Assembly (NCBI RefSeq): GCF_014197035.1
Contig: NZ_JACIEU010000019.1
Coordinates: 1 to 64,000 of the forward strand
Source: Sphingobium scionense
Lineage (GTDB): Bacteria > Pseudomonadota > Alphaproteobacteria > Sphingomonadales > Sphingomonadaceae
Length of the DNA stretch: 64,000 nt
Direction of reading: 5' to 3'
Shown: positions 25,611 to 34,029 of the stretch, piece after piece
Numbering within the stretch: position 1 is the stretch's first letter
Layout: the number at the start of each line of letters is the position of its first letter
The notes under the pieces: generated by a model
Seen by the model: only the letters and a program-made list of their open reading frames with translations
What the model was told of the DNA's origin: nothing
Databases searched by the model: none
Program-made: the position numbers and the translations under genes

Positions 25611-26447
25611 ATGAGCGAAGAGGCGGGCGGCCGGACGCTGCTGATCACAGGGGTCGGGTCGGGGCTGGGGGCGGCCTTCGCCCGCGCGGCGCTGGCGGCG
25701 GGGCATCAAGTCGTGGGCACGGTGCGCAGCGAGGCCGGTGCAGCGGCCTTCACCGCCGCCACCGGCGCGCCCGCCCTTGTCCTCGACCTCAATGATGTCG
25801 CCGCCATGCCGGGCATCGTGGCGCAGGCGGAGGCGCTGGCCGGGCCGATCGATATACTCATCAACAATGCCGGCTTCGGCCATGAAGGATCGCTGGAGGA
25901 ATCGCCGCTTGACGCGTTGCGCCGCCAGCTCGACGTCAATGTCGTCGGGCCGGTGGCGCTGATGCAGGCGGTGCTGCACGGTATGCGCGCGCGCCAGCGC
26001 GGTCATATCGTCAACATCACCTCGATGGCGGGCAGCACCGGCCTCACCGGTGTCTCCTTCTATTGCGGCGCGAAATTCGCGCTGGAGGGGATATCGGAGG
26101 CGCTGGGCAAGGAAGTGCGGCCGCTCGGCATCATGGTCACCGCCTTCGCGCCGGGCCAGTTCCGCACCGACTGGGCCGGCCGCTCGCTGGAGCGCTCGCC
26201 GCGCACGATCGCCGATTACGACCCGATCATGGACCCGCAGCGCGCCTTCCGCCTGGCCAGAAGCGGCAAGCAGCCGGGCGACCCAGACAAGGCGGCGGCG
26301 CTGCTGATGCAGCTCATCGCCACCGCCAATCCCCCCAGCCGCGTCTTTGCAGGCCCCGACGCCCTGGCCCTCGCCAGCCAGAAACTGAAGCGCGTCCAGG
26401 CCGAAATCAGCGCCTGGGAGGAAGCCGGCCGGGCCACGGATTTCTAG
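25611..26447 (+). CDS. Short-chain dehydrogenase/reductase
   Basis: A 278-residue classical SDR. The nucleotide-binding motif TGVGSGLG (residues about 12-19), the stabilising NNAG, the catalytic Ser in NITSMAG and the YCGAK form of YxxxK are all present, so it should be an active NAD(P)-dependent oxidoreductase. The sequence is of the type often named oxidoreductase with SDR fold acting on hydroxysteroids or small alcohols; exact substrate cannot be read. It is 10 bases after the second decarboxylase-like gene and closes the catabolic operon; palindromic repeats follow. A role in oxidising a semialdehyde or hydroxy intermediate (the missing LigC-like step) is possible. Confidence 0.8.
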   Translation: MSEEAGGRTLLITGVGSGLGAAFARAALAAGHQVVGTVRSEAGAAAFTAATGAPALVLDLNDVAAMPGIVAQAEALAGPIDILINNAGFGHEGSLEESPLDALRRQLDVNVVGPVALMQAVLHGMRARQRGHIVNITSMAGSTGLTGVSFYCGAKFALEGISEALGKEVRPLGIMVTAFAPGQFRTDWAGRSLERSPRTIADYDPIMDPQRAFRLARSGKQPGDPDKAAALLMQLIATANPPSRVFAGPDALALASQKLKRVQAEISAWEEAGRATDF

Positions 26448-26983
26448 GGGGAGTAGTGGATGGCGGCGTTGAGTGATTTCCCGCCATTCCCCTCCCGTAA
26501 ACGGGAGGGGCAGCGAGACTTGCGCGCGAAGCGCGTTAGTCGCAGCGGGGTGGGCTTGCGCAACGTCTAGCCCACCCCCTAGCCCCCTCCCGTTTACGGG
26601 AGGGGGAACATGTCTGCTCTTGGTCGTTAGTCGCCCCTACTCAAATCCGTCATGCCGGGCTTGACCCGGCATCCCGCTTTCCTACTCGGCTGTTTCCTGA
26701 TCCAACTTAAGGAATGAATCTCCCGCCGATTCCGCCCCAGCCACTGGCGCATGCCAGGCGCGTCTCTGTCGCTTCGGTGTCGCGTCGCCGGTGCGTCTCG
26801 AGCGCGGATCAGGCGCGCCGGTTTCCCCGGTCGAGACGCGGCACAGGGGCGGGGCAGGGGCGTCATGGGCGCGCGACGGGCGCAAAGGCGGTGCAATCGC
26901 CCCACGACACTGTGAACTTCGATGGGAAATCCCCCTGTCGCGTCGCCGTTACCCGACAAAGGGCTTGCTACGCACCAGCAGCC
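26448..26983. other. Gene-free gap holding several palindromic repeats
   Basis: 536 bases between the SDR gene (plus) and the converging ThDP gene (minus). The left half (26480-26680) is filled by the repeats described separately. The right half (26700-26983) has no credible gene: open frames there are short and have no ribosome site. The hairpins may end transcription from both sides, but none has a convincing T-run. Confidence 0.6.
26489..26672. repeat. Composite intergenic repeat: three palindrome types
   Basis: Perfect palindromic units CCCCTCCCGT-AA-ACGGGAGGGG (26489-26510) and its close copy with TTTA-type centre (26583-26606) flank an inverted repeat GGGGTGGGCT...AGCCCACCCC (about 26549-26578). 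A third unit, ATGCCGGG-CTTGA-CCCGGCAT, is at 26652-26672. Elements of this composition are scattered between genes in many sphingomonads (recalled, not searched). Its presence marks the border between the operon and the minus-strand genes. Confidence 0.8.
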
Positions 26984-28675
26984 TCATCCCATCCAGCGGC
27001 TCACCGGCACGGCCGATTCCTCCAGCGGTTGGGCGATCACGTCGACCAGGCTGGGGCCGTCATGGGCGATGGCGGCGGCCATCACGGCGTCCAGATCGGC
27101 CGGGTCATGGACCGTCCAGCTCTTGAGGCCGAAGGCGTCGGCGATACGGGCATGGTCGGATCGGGTAAAGTCGACCGAGAAATAGCGCGCGTCATAGCCG
27201 CTCTTCTGGCTTGCCTTGATCCAGCCATAGGCGGCGTTGGAGAAGACGACGAAGGTGATCGGCAGGTTGAGCCGCTTCACCGTCTCCAGCTCGCCCACGG
27301 CAAAGCCGAAGCTGCCGTCGCCCATCACCGCCACCACCTTGGCATCGGGCGCGCCATGGGCAGCGCCGATTGCGGCCGGCAGCGAGAAGCCGAGCGCGCC
27401 ATGCGCCCGGTTGGTGATGAAGCGGCGGCCGCTGCTGTTGAAATCGAAATAGCCCGAAAAATAGGGGCAGGGCGTACCCGGATCGGCAACGACGATGCCC
27501 TCGCGCGGCAAGGCCTTCTGGATTGCGGCCAGCACCCGTTCGGGGCGGATCGGCCGATCGGTCGAGGCCGCTAGCGCCGCGAAGTTGGCCCGCTTGGCTT
27601 GGCGCATGGCGGCCAGCCGCACGGCCATGTCGCTGCTGCGGGCACGGCCCTCCAGCCGCGCGACGATGGCGCGGTGAAGCGCGACGAGGCACAGGCGCGC
27701 ATCGCCGACCATGCCGGCGACGATCGGATAATTGGCGCCGACCACCATCGGGTCGATGTCGATATGGACGATCGGTACGCCGCGCGACGGGGTCGTGCCA
27801 TGTTCAGTCGTGGTCGATCCGGCTCGACAGCCCAAGAATATGACGAGGTCGGCCGTCGCGATCACATTGCGCGTCGCGTCGGTGCCACCATTGGCGCCGA
27901 CCACCCCCACGGCCAGCGGATGATCGTCGGCGATCACGCCATGGCCGCTGACGGTCGAGGCGACGGGCGCGTTGAGCAACTGCGCGAGCGCCGCCAGTTC
28001 GGCGCAGGCGCCCGAAATGACGACCCCGCCGCCGCAGATGAAGGCGGGCCGCCGGGCCGCCAGGATCGCCTCGGCGCAGGCCTCCACCGCGTCGGGATCG
28101 GGTCCGGTGCGAAAGGCGGGAAAATGGCCATGGGCGCCGTTCGCCCACAGGTCGGCGGCGTCGAGGTTCTGCTTCTGCAAATCATAGGGCAGGCCGATAT
28201 GGGTGGCGCCTGGCCGCCCAGTGGTTGCCGCGCGAAAGGCGGTGCGCAGCAGCATCGGGATCTGCGACACATGGTCCGTCACCGCATTCCATTTGGTGAG
28301 CGGCGCGAACAGCGCCTTCTGGTCGAGCGCGGTCAGCGGATATCGGCCGCGCGCCGTCACCGGCACGTCGGAGGTGATGGAGAGCAGGGCGACGGAGGAT
28401 TCGTTCGCCTCCACCACGCCGGGCAATATATAGGTGGCGCCGCCGCCGCTCGGCCCCTCGCACACGCCCACGCGCCCCGTCACCCGCGCATAGGCGTCGG
28501 CCATATAGGCGGCGCTGCGCTCGTCGCGGGTCAGCACATGGGTCATGCCATGGTCCAGCCGGGCGAGCGCGTCATAGAAGGGCAGGCTGGTGTCGCCGCA
28601 CAGGCCGAATATGTGGCGCACATCGTGCAACTGGAGCATCCGCACGGCGGCTTCGGCGCCGGTTACCTCTGTCAC
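26984..28675 (-). CDS. ThDP-dependent enzyme, acetolactate synthase-like (second)
   Basis: A 563-residue three-domain ThDP enzyme of the acetolactate synthase/oxalyl-CoA decarboxylase type. It has HDVRHIFGLCGDTSLPFYDAL, the activating Glu52 (LTRDERSAAYMADAYARVTG), a central domain with RRPAFICGGGVVISGA, and the ThDP site GDGSFGFAVGELETVKRLNLPITFVVFSNAAYGWIK. The usual NN at the end of that motif reads NA here. The GTG start follows GAGGAGAGA. It converges on the catabolic operon and is 93 bases downstream of the MFS exporter gene. Two operator-like motifs lie in that gap. It probably acts on a 2-oxo acid; whether ligation or decarboxylation is not clear. Confidence 0.8.
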   Translation of the reverse strand: MTEVTGAEAAVRMLQLHDVRHIFGLCGDTSLPFYDALARLDHGMTHVLTRDERSAAYMADAYARVTGRVGVCEGPSGGGATYILPGVVEANESSVALLSITSDVPVTARGRYPLTALDQKALFAPLTKWNAVTDHVSQIPMLLRTAFRAATTGRPGATHIGLPYDLQKQNLDAADLWANGAHGHFPAFRTGPDPDAVEACAEAILAARRPAFICGGGVVISGACAELAALAQLLNAPVASTVSGHGVIADDHPLAVGVVGANGGTDATRNVIATADLVIFLGCRAGSTTTEHGTTPSRGVPIVHIDIDPMVVGANYPIVAGMVGDARLCLVALHRAIVARLEGRARSSDMAVRLAAMRQAKRANFAALAASTDRPIRPERVLAAIQKALPREGIVVADPGTPCPYFSGYFDFNSSGRRFITNRAHGALGFSLPAAIGAAHGAPDAKVVAVMGDGSFGFAVGELETVKRLNLPITFVVFSNAAYGWIKASQKSGYDARYFSVDFTRSDHARIADAFGLKSWTVHDPADLDAVMAAAIAHDGPSLVDVIAQPLEESAVPVSRWMG

Positions 28676-28738
28676 GTCACTCTCTCCTCGATCGATCAGA
28701 TGGGGCTAGCATCCGGCGGGACGCGGGGAGAGCGAGCG

Positions 28739-28775
28739 CGCGCGAAACCGATCGGCCCGGCGCGAAATCTATGGC
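28739..28775 (+). promoter_or_regulatory. Two operator-like motifs upstream of second ThDP gene
   Basis: GCGCGAAACCGATCGGC and GCGCGAAATCTATGGC start about 20 bases apart and resemble the repeats at 16171-16240. They lie about 65-100 bases upstream of the GTG start of the second ThDP gene, though on the opposite strand to it, and the second overlaps the stop codon of the MFS gene. Confidence 0.3.
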
Positions 28776-30010
28776 AGCGTGTCGAACCGCTGGGTGCGCG
28801 GCAATTCGGGGAAGAGCCGCGCCCACAGCAGTGCGAGGCCGATCGCGCCTGCGCCGCCGACGATCACAGCCATCACCGGCCCCAGCAGCGCAGCGGCGAC
28901 GCCTGATTCCATCTCGCCCAGTTCGTTGGAGCCGGCAACGAACAGGCTGGAAATAGCACCCACCCGGCCACGCTTGTCGTCCGGCGTTGCCAGTTGGACC
29001 AGCGACTGGCGGATATAGACCGACACCATGTCCGCCGCCCCGGCGAGCGCCAGGCACGCCAGCGACAGCGCCATGCTGCGCGACAGGCCAAAGCCGATGG
29101 TCGCCCCGCCGAACAATCCGACCGACCACAGCATCCGGGCGCCCACATCGCTGCGGACCGGCCGCCAGGACAGGAAAGCCGCCGTGCCCAGCGCGCCGAT
29201 CGAGGAGGCCGCGCGCAGCAGCCCAAGCCCCTCCGGCCCGCTATGGAGCACGTCGCGCGCGAAGATCGGCAGCAGTGCCGTCGTGCCGCCCAGCAGCACG
29301 GCAAACATGTCGAGGCTGATGGCGCCGAGCAGCAGCCGGTTGGTCATGACATAATGGAAGCCGTCGAGCATCTGGGCCAGCGGGCCGCGCGTGTCGACCA
29401 GCGGCTTCTGCACGATCGGTCGGATGCACAGATGCAGGCCGATCGCCACCGCCAGTAGCGCGGCGCTGAGCGCAAAGGCCCAGCCCTGGCCGATCGCATA
29501 GGCAACGCCGCCTAGCATCGGCCCGGATATCGCGCCGATCCGCCCGGCAATGGCCGTGACGGCGATCGCCTGCGGCAGCGCGGCGGGCGGCACCAGTGCC
29601 GGGGGCAGGGCGTTCATCGCCGGCTGGTAGAAGGCCCGTGCCCCGGCAAACAGCGCGGCGGCCAGATAGAGGGCGTAGAGATTGGCGCCGGGGCCAAAGG
29701 CGAGCAGGGTCAGCACCGCCGGGCAGGCCCATTGGCCCAGCAGTGCGGCCCGCACCACGACGCGCCGGTCGAACCGGTCCGCTGTCAGCCCGGTGACCGG
29801 GCTCAGCGCCAGGATCGGCAGGAACTGGACCAGGCCGATCAGCCCCAGCCGCAACGCGGCGGCACGAATGCCCATCGACAGCCGCGCCTCGTCATAGACC
29901 GCCCAGCCCAGCGTCACCACCAGTCCGCTATGCGCCAGCATCGCACAGATGCGCGCGGCCCAGAAATAGCGGAAGTCGCGATAGCGGAACGGATGGCCGG
30001 GCGCGTCCAT
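28769..30010 (-). CDS. MFS transporter, EntS-like exporter type
   Basis: A 413-residue, 12-helix major facilitator of the MFS_3/EntS group: FRYFWAARICAMLAHSGLVVTLGWAVYDEARL at the start, then FLPILALSPVTGLTADRFDRRVVVRAALLGQ, the typical inner loop. Mid-protein it has ALPPALVPPAALPQAIAVTAIAGRIGAISGPMLGG, the motif seen in EntS-like permeases. EntS exports enterobactin; relatives without siderophore genes export varied compounds or are of unknown role. It starts 3 bases after the stop of the outer-membrane barrel gene, so the two are likely one transcript and may form a route across the envelope. No siderophore biosynthesis gene is nearby. Confidence 0.8.
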   Translation of the reverse strand: MDAPGHPFRYRDFRYFWAARICAMLAHSGLVVTLGWAVYDEARLSMGIRAAALRLGLIGLVQFLPILALSPVTGLTADRFDRRVVVRAALLGQWACPAVLTLLAFGPGANLYALYLAAALFAGARAFYQPAMNALPPALVPPAALPQAIAVTAIAGRIGAISGPMLGGVAYAIGQGWAFALSAALLAVAIGLHLCIRPIVQKPLVDTRGPLAQMLDGFHYVMTNRLLLGAISLDMFAVLLGGTTALLPIFARDVLHSGPEGLGLLRAASSIGALGTAAFLSWRPVRSDVGARMLWSVGLFGGATIGFGLSRSMALSLACLALAGAADMVSVYIRQSLVQLATPDDKRGRVGAISSLFVAGSNELGEMESGVAAALLGPVMAVIVGGAGAIGLALLWARLFPELPRTQRFDTLP

Positions 30011-30013
30011 CGA

Positions 30014-31099
30014 TCAGAAGGCCATGGACAGCAGCAGATTGACCGTGGTCGACTGGAAACTGCCCTTCAGGCTGTCGCGCCGCGCGACATAGAGGTCGAG
30101 CCGTCCCTTGCCGCCCATGTTCATCGCGCCGCCCGCCTTCAGGTAGAGATTGGTGGGGTCATCCTCCGTCTCGGTCAGCGTACTGCGCAATTCATGCTCC
30201 ATGCCCGCCTCGGTATAGGGGATCGGCTTCCACGGGCGGAAGCCATCCTTTTCCAGCCGCAGCGTGGCGATGCCAAGCTGATAATCCTCGCGGCGCCCGG
30301 CCACGGCGGCGTTCAGGCTGTTGGTCGTCGCCTTGAACCGGCTGTCCTGCCAGACGAAGGCGAGGGACGGGCGCAGCACCCAGCCCTTTGGCACGAAACC
30401 CGCTTGCGCATGGCGATAGGTGCCGACCAGCGCCGCCTCGCTATAAATGCGGCGGAAATCCTGCCGGCTGCTCATCACGCCATAACGGGCGTTGGGGATG
30501 GTCGTGTCGGCGTCGCCGTTCAGCCGCGACACCCGCAGTGACGCACCCCAGTGCGAGGCAAAGCGATAGAGCATGTCGAAACGTATGCCCTTGCCCTGGC
30601 TGGCGATGTCGCCGCCATTATGGCGCAGGCTGACGTCGGATGTCTCGTGGATCACCCCGGCGCCAACCAGCGCATCGTCGCCGATCAGCCAGACCAACTG
30701 GGCCATGCCCACCTGGCTGTCATTGTCGATCCGCGTCGGGCTGCCGCTGCCGCCGCGCGAGAGGATATTGGTGTAGCCGACCTTTGCGAACAGGCGCTGG
30801 CTGAGCATGGGCAGGGGGATGATGGCGTTGACCGGGGTCACCACCGATGTGACATTGTCATCGAAATCATAGGATTGGCCGGTCGCCGCGATCAGCGCAT
30901 CATGCGCGTTGTATAGGCCGACTCGCGCCTGCACCGCGCCATATTGTTCGCTGCTGTTGAACCGCGCCATCAGGCCGGTGTCGCCGAAACTGCCGCTGAT
31001 CGTCGGGCGGACGACCGGCGCGTCCGTCTCCTGTGCGGACACCGGGGAGGCGCCGAGGCAGACACCTATCAGGCTGCCCCAGAGTGCGAGTCGCCGCAT
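30014..31099 (-). CDS. Outer-membrane beta-barrel protein (porin-like)
   Basis: A 361-residue protein with a signal peptide (MRRLALWGSLIGVCLGASPVSAQ) and a body of alternating-hydrophobicity strands: LFAKVGYTNILSRG, MAQLVWLIGDDALVGAGVIHE, FDMLYRFASHWGASLRVSRLNGD, ending in VNLLLSMAF, a classic C-terminal aromatic barrel strand. I do not recognise a named family; it is similar in style to channel or autotransporter-like barrels. The start at 31099 was chosen for the signal peptide; no ribosome site is obvious there. It heads a two-gene unit with an EntS-like MFS permease, so substrate passage across the outer membrane is a plausible role. Confidence 0.6.
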   Translation of the reverse strand: MRRLALWGSLIGVCLGASPVSAQETDAPVVRPTISGSFGDTGLMARFNSSEQYGAVQARVGLYNAHDALIAATGQSYDFDDNVTSVVTPVNAIIPLPMLSQRLFAKVGYTNILSRGGSGSPTRIDNDSQVGMAQLVWLIGDDALVGAGVIHETSDVSLRHNGGDIASQGKGIRFDMLYRFASHWGASLRVSRLNGDADTTIPNARYGVMSSRQDFRRIYSEAALVGTYRHAQAGFVPKGWVLRPSLAFVWQDSRFKATTNSLNAAVAGRREDYQLGIATLRLEKDGFRPWKPIPYTEAGMEHELRSTLTETEDDPTNLYLKAGGAMNMGGKGRLDLYVARRDSLKGSFQSTTVNLLLSMAF

Positions 31100-31610
31100 G
31101 CAGGGAGATGGGATGTTGTGGCGCCCTTCTTGGGACGATGCCGACACATATCCGGCATATCCTCTTATTTTCCTATCCATCCGGCGGCTATCGGCGATCC
31201 CCATGGCGCAGCGCCAATTGCATTGCCGCGCCGATCGATAAGAAAGCAGGCCAAGAGGAAGAGCATATTTTTCGTATCGGAATTGTTAAAAATTCCGTGT
31301 CCCCCTGCCTGTCGACCACATCATAATGCGATGAGAAAATGGTCGATGATGGCTATCATCGAGGGTGAGCGTTCGGGGGCATGGCTATGGAACGTTGGAA
31401 ACTTGGTCCAAACGGATCGGGTGCGAATCGGACGCTGGCTGGCCAAGTCGATGCCCTGTTGGGCTCAATAGGGAATTGAGCGCCGTAAAAGTTGCTGGCG
31501 AAGTGACATCATGGGGAAAAGATAATTCTCCCAGGACGTGCCGCTCAAGGCTTTCGCCTGCAATTGCGGTCCCTAAAAATTTGAAAATTCATCGCAACAC
31601 ATGCGTGATT
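31100..31610. other. Gene-free gap upstream of outer-membrane barrel and downstream of tRNA-Cys
   Basis: 511 bases without a credible protein gene of normal size. The promoter of the minus-strand barrel gene should lie in the first 150 bases. A 30-codon frame (31387-31479) is present but unsupported. The part near 31500-31600 is more AT-rich (CCTAAAAATTTGAAAATTC) and is downstream of tRNA-Cys, without a clear hairpin. Confidence 0.5.
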
Positions 31611-31684
31611 TGGAGGCCCGAGCCGGAATCGAACCGGCGTGCAAGGATTTGCAGTCCTCTGCGTCACCACTCCGCCATCGGGCC
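31611..31684 (-). tRNA. tRNA-Cys (anticodon GCA)
   Basis: On the minus strand a 74-base cloverleaf starts GGCCCGA and ends TCGGGCC-T-CCA, with the CCA encoded. The anticodon arm reads AGGACTGCAAATCCT, giving anticodon GCA, and the T arm reads GCCGGTTCGATTCCGGC. It is a single gene, not part of an rRNA or tRNA cluster, between the catabolic region and the core genes; tRNA genes often mark the ends of integrated islands, but no integrase is visible here. Confidence 0.95.
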
Positions 31685-31874
31685 TTCCGTGCGGTGGAGG
31701 CGGCAAATGTCCGCCTTTGATCGCAAAGTCAAGCGCGGGAAGGGGAACAATCCCAAGAATCTCGCTCTCCATCGCGCAAAGCCGCTTGGCGCGGGGGAAA
31801 TGCTGATTTAGAGGTCCGGTTATCCCTTCACTGTATTGCATTGCCAATACAGTTGTGCCAAGCGAGGAACTATC

Positions 31875-32507
31875 GTGACCGAGCAGAACTATTCTTCGAT
31901 GCGGGCCGCCATGGTCGAGAGCCAGCTGCGCACCAGCGCAGTGGACGACCAGCGCGTCATCGCCGTGATGGCCAAGGTGCCGCGCGAGGACTATGTGCCC
32001 GCCGAGCGCCGGGCCATGACCTATATCGATCGCCCGATCCCGCTGGATGGCGACCGTGCGCTGAACCCGCCGCTGGTGACTGGCCGCCTGCTCAAGGAAG
32101 CCGATGTCCAGGCCGGCGAGAAGGTGCTGCTGATCGGCGCTGCGACTGGGTACAGCGCGGCGCTGCTCGCAGAGCTGGGGGCGCAGGTGACGGCGGTTGA
32201 GGTCGAGGGCGGTGCGGAGATCGCGGTGCCCGGCGTGACCGTGGTGCGCGGCCCGCTGGCGGCCGGTGCGTCGGCCGGTGCGCCCTATGACGTTCTTTTC
32301 ATTGACGGCGCGGTGGAGGAAGTCCCCGCCGCGCTCGTCCAGCAGCTAGTCGATGGGGGACGGGTGGTGACGGGCGTCGTGGAACGCGGTGTCGCTCGCC
32401 TGTGCAGCGGCCGCGCGGTGGCGGGCGTACTGGGTCTGTCCAGCCTTACCGACATGGAAATGGTCGTGCTTCCCGGCTTCGCCGCGCCGGAGCGGTTCGT
32501 TTTTTGA
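31875..32507 (+). CDS. Protein-L-isoaspartate O-methyltransferase family protein
   Basis: A 210-residue SAM-dependent methyltransferase of the PCMT family. It has YSSMRAAMVESQLRTSAVDDQRVIAVMAKVPREDYVP, RPIPLDGDRALNPPLVTGRLLKEADVQAGEKVLLIGAATGYSAALLAELGAQVTAVE with the glycine-rich SAM loop, and DVLFIDGAVEEVP. Classic PCMT repairs isoaspartyl residues; alphaproteobacterial members next to tolC are a known arrangement and may be diverged (the loop has GAATGY where the classic enzyme has GTGSGY). The GTG start at 31875 follows GCGAGGAAC. It is 10 bases ahead of the tolC-like gene and probably cotranscribed. Confidence 0.8.
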   Translation: MTEQNYSSMRAAMVESQLRTSAVDDQRVIAVMAKVPREDYVPAERRAMTYIDRPIPLDGDRALNPPLVTGRLLKEADVQAGEKVLLIGAATGYSAALLAELGAQVTAVEVEGGAEIAVPGVTVVRGPLAAGASAGAPYDVLFIDGAVEEVPAALVQQLVDGGRVVTGVVERGVARLCSGRAVAGVLGLSSLTDMEMVVLPGFAAPERFVF

Positions 32508-32517
32508 GACAGGATAG

Positions 32518-33960
32518 ATGACAGCAAAGCGTATGACCCTTCGGCGCCAAGCCGCTACAGCTTTGCTGTTGCTATCCTCTTCCATGGCAGGGGTGGCGCA
32601 TGCCGAAACCCTGCAAGGCGCGTTGGCCAAGGCTTATCGCACCAACCCGACCCTGACCGGCGCGCGCGCCGGTCAGCGGGCGACGGACGAGAATGTCCCG
32701 ATCCAGAAGGCGGCGGGACGGCCCACGGCCAATTCGCAGATCCAGTTTCAGGAACTGGTGGTGCGCCCGTCGAACAGCTTCCTGGCGCCGCATCGTTCGG
32801 CCAACGCCAGCGCCAGTATCGACGTCCCCATCTATTCCGGCGGCACCGTGCGCAACAGCGTGAAGGCGGCGGAAACGCGCGTCGAATCGGGGCAGGCGAA
32901 TCTGCGCGGGACCGAGGCGAGCGTATTCTCGCAGACGGTCGCCGCCTATATGGATGTGATTCGCGACAGCGCGCTGGTGTCGCTCAATGCGGCGAACGTG
33001 AAGGTGCTGGAGGTCAATCTCCAGGCGACCAATGACCGGTTCGAGGTCGGCGATGTCACGCGCACCGACGTCGCCCAGTCCGAATCGCGTCTGGAACTGG
33101 CGCGGTCCGACCTGCAGCGCGCCGAATCCAACCTGATCACCAGCCGCGAAAATTATATCGCGATGGTCGGTGAGGCGCCGGTCGATCTGGAATCTCCGCC
33201 GACCTTGCCGGGTCTGCCGGCCGATCCGGATGCCGCCGTGCGCGTGGCGCTGGCTGATAATCCCGATATCCTCGCCGCGCAGAAGTCGCGTGAGGCGGCG
33301 CGTTATGACGTGAAGGCGGCCAAGGGCGCCACGCTGCCGACCCTGAGCGGTTTCAGCCAGGGCAGCTATACCGACTATATGGACAAGGACATCGCGGCCA
33401 ACAAGCAGGCGGCCGTCGGTGCGACCCTGACCATTCCCTTCTATCAGGGCGGTCGCCCCGCGGCGCAGGTGCGCCAGAGCCAGGCGCTCGAATCGCAGTC
33501 GATCGAACGGCAGATCGAGGTCGAGCGGGGCGTGATTTCGCAGGCCCGCGCCGCCTATGCCGCGTTACAGGCGTCGCTGCGCACGATCCAGTCGAGCCAG
33601 AAGGCGGTCGATGCCGCCGACCTGTCGCTGGAAGGCGTGCGGGCGGAAAATTCGGTCGGCAGCCGCACCATCCTCGACATCCTCAATGCTGAGCAGGAAG
33701 CCTTGAACGCCAAGGTCGAACTGGTGACGGCCCGCCGTAATGCCTATGTCGCCGGCTTCACCCTGCTGGCAGCCATGGGCCATGCCGAGGCCGATGATCT
33801 GGGCCTGGAGAGTGGCACGCTCTATGACCCGATGGTCAATTATGATCGGGTCGAGGGCAAGTGGTTCGACTGGGATTATGACGGCAAGCCGCAGGCGGTT
33901 TCGACGCGTACCGTTGACACGCCGGCTCAAAACGCCAAAGTCGATGTCGTGCAGCCTTAA
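32518..33960 (+). CDS. tolC: TolC-family outer-membrane efflux channel
   Basis: A 480-residue protein with signal peptide (ATALLLLSSSMAGVAHA) and the two-repeat helical barrel of TolC: ETLQGALAKAYRTNPTLTGARAGQRATDENV, NRFEVGDVTRTDVAQSESRLELARSDLQRAESNLITSRENY in repeat one and RAENSVGSRTILDILNAEQEALNAKVELVTARRNAYVAGFTLLAAMG in repeat two. TolC trimers are the exit duct for type I secretion and RND or MFS efflux systems. No secretion ATPase or adaptor gene lies nearby, so it probably serves systems encoded elsewhere. It is cotranscribed with the methyltransferase gene and followed by the PopZ gene, an order common in sphingomonads. Confidence 0.9.
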   Translation: MTAKRMTLRRQAATALLLLSSSMAGVAHAETLQGALAKAYRTNPTLTGARAGQRATDENVPIQKAAGRPTANSQIQFQELVVRPSNSFLAPHRSANASASIDVPIYSGGTVRNSVKAAETRVESGQANLRGTEASVFSQTVAAYMDVIRDSALVSLNAANVKVLEVNLQATNDRFEVGDVTRTDVAQSESRLELARSDLQRAESNLITSRENYIAMVGEAPVDLESPPTLPGLPADPDAAVRVALADNPDILAAQKSREAARYDVKAAKGATLPTLSGFSQGSYTDYMDKDIAANKQAAVGATLTIPFYQGGRPAAQVRQSQALESQSIERQIEVERGVISQARAAYAALQASLRTIQSSQKAVDAADLSLEGVRAENSVGSRTILDILNAEQEALNAKVELVTARRNAYVAGFTLLAAMGHAEADDLGLESGTLYDPMVNYDRVEGKWFDWDYDGKPQAVSTRTVDTPAQNAKVDVVQP

Positions 33961-34029
33961 CCGCTTGTTAACCTGAACAGGTAATCATGGCGGAATAGGT
34001 GCGGAATGAAATTTGGACGGGAACTATCC

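Noticed and set aside
31387..31479. 30-codon frame with GPNGSG-like residues in the gap before tRNA-Cys
   Set aside because: Too short to judge, no clear ribosome site, and the motif resemblance to a P-loop is by chance (no GKS).
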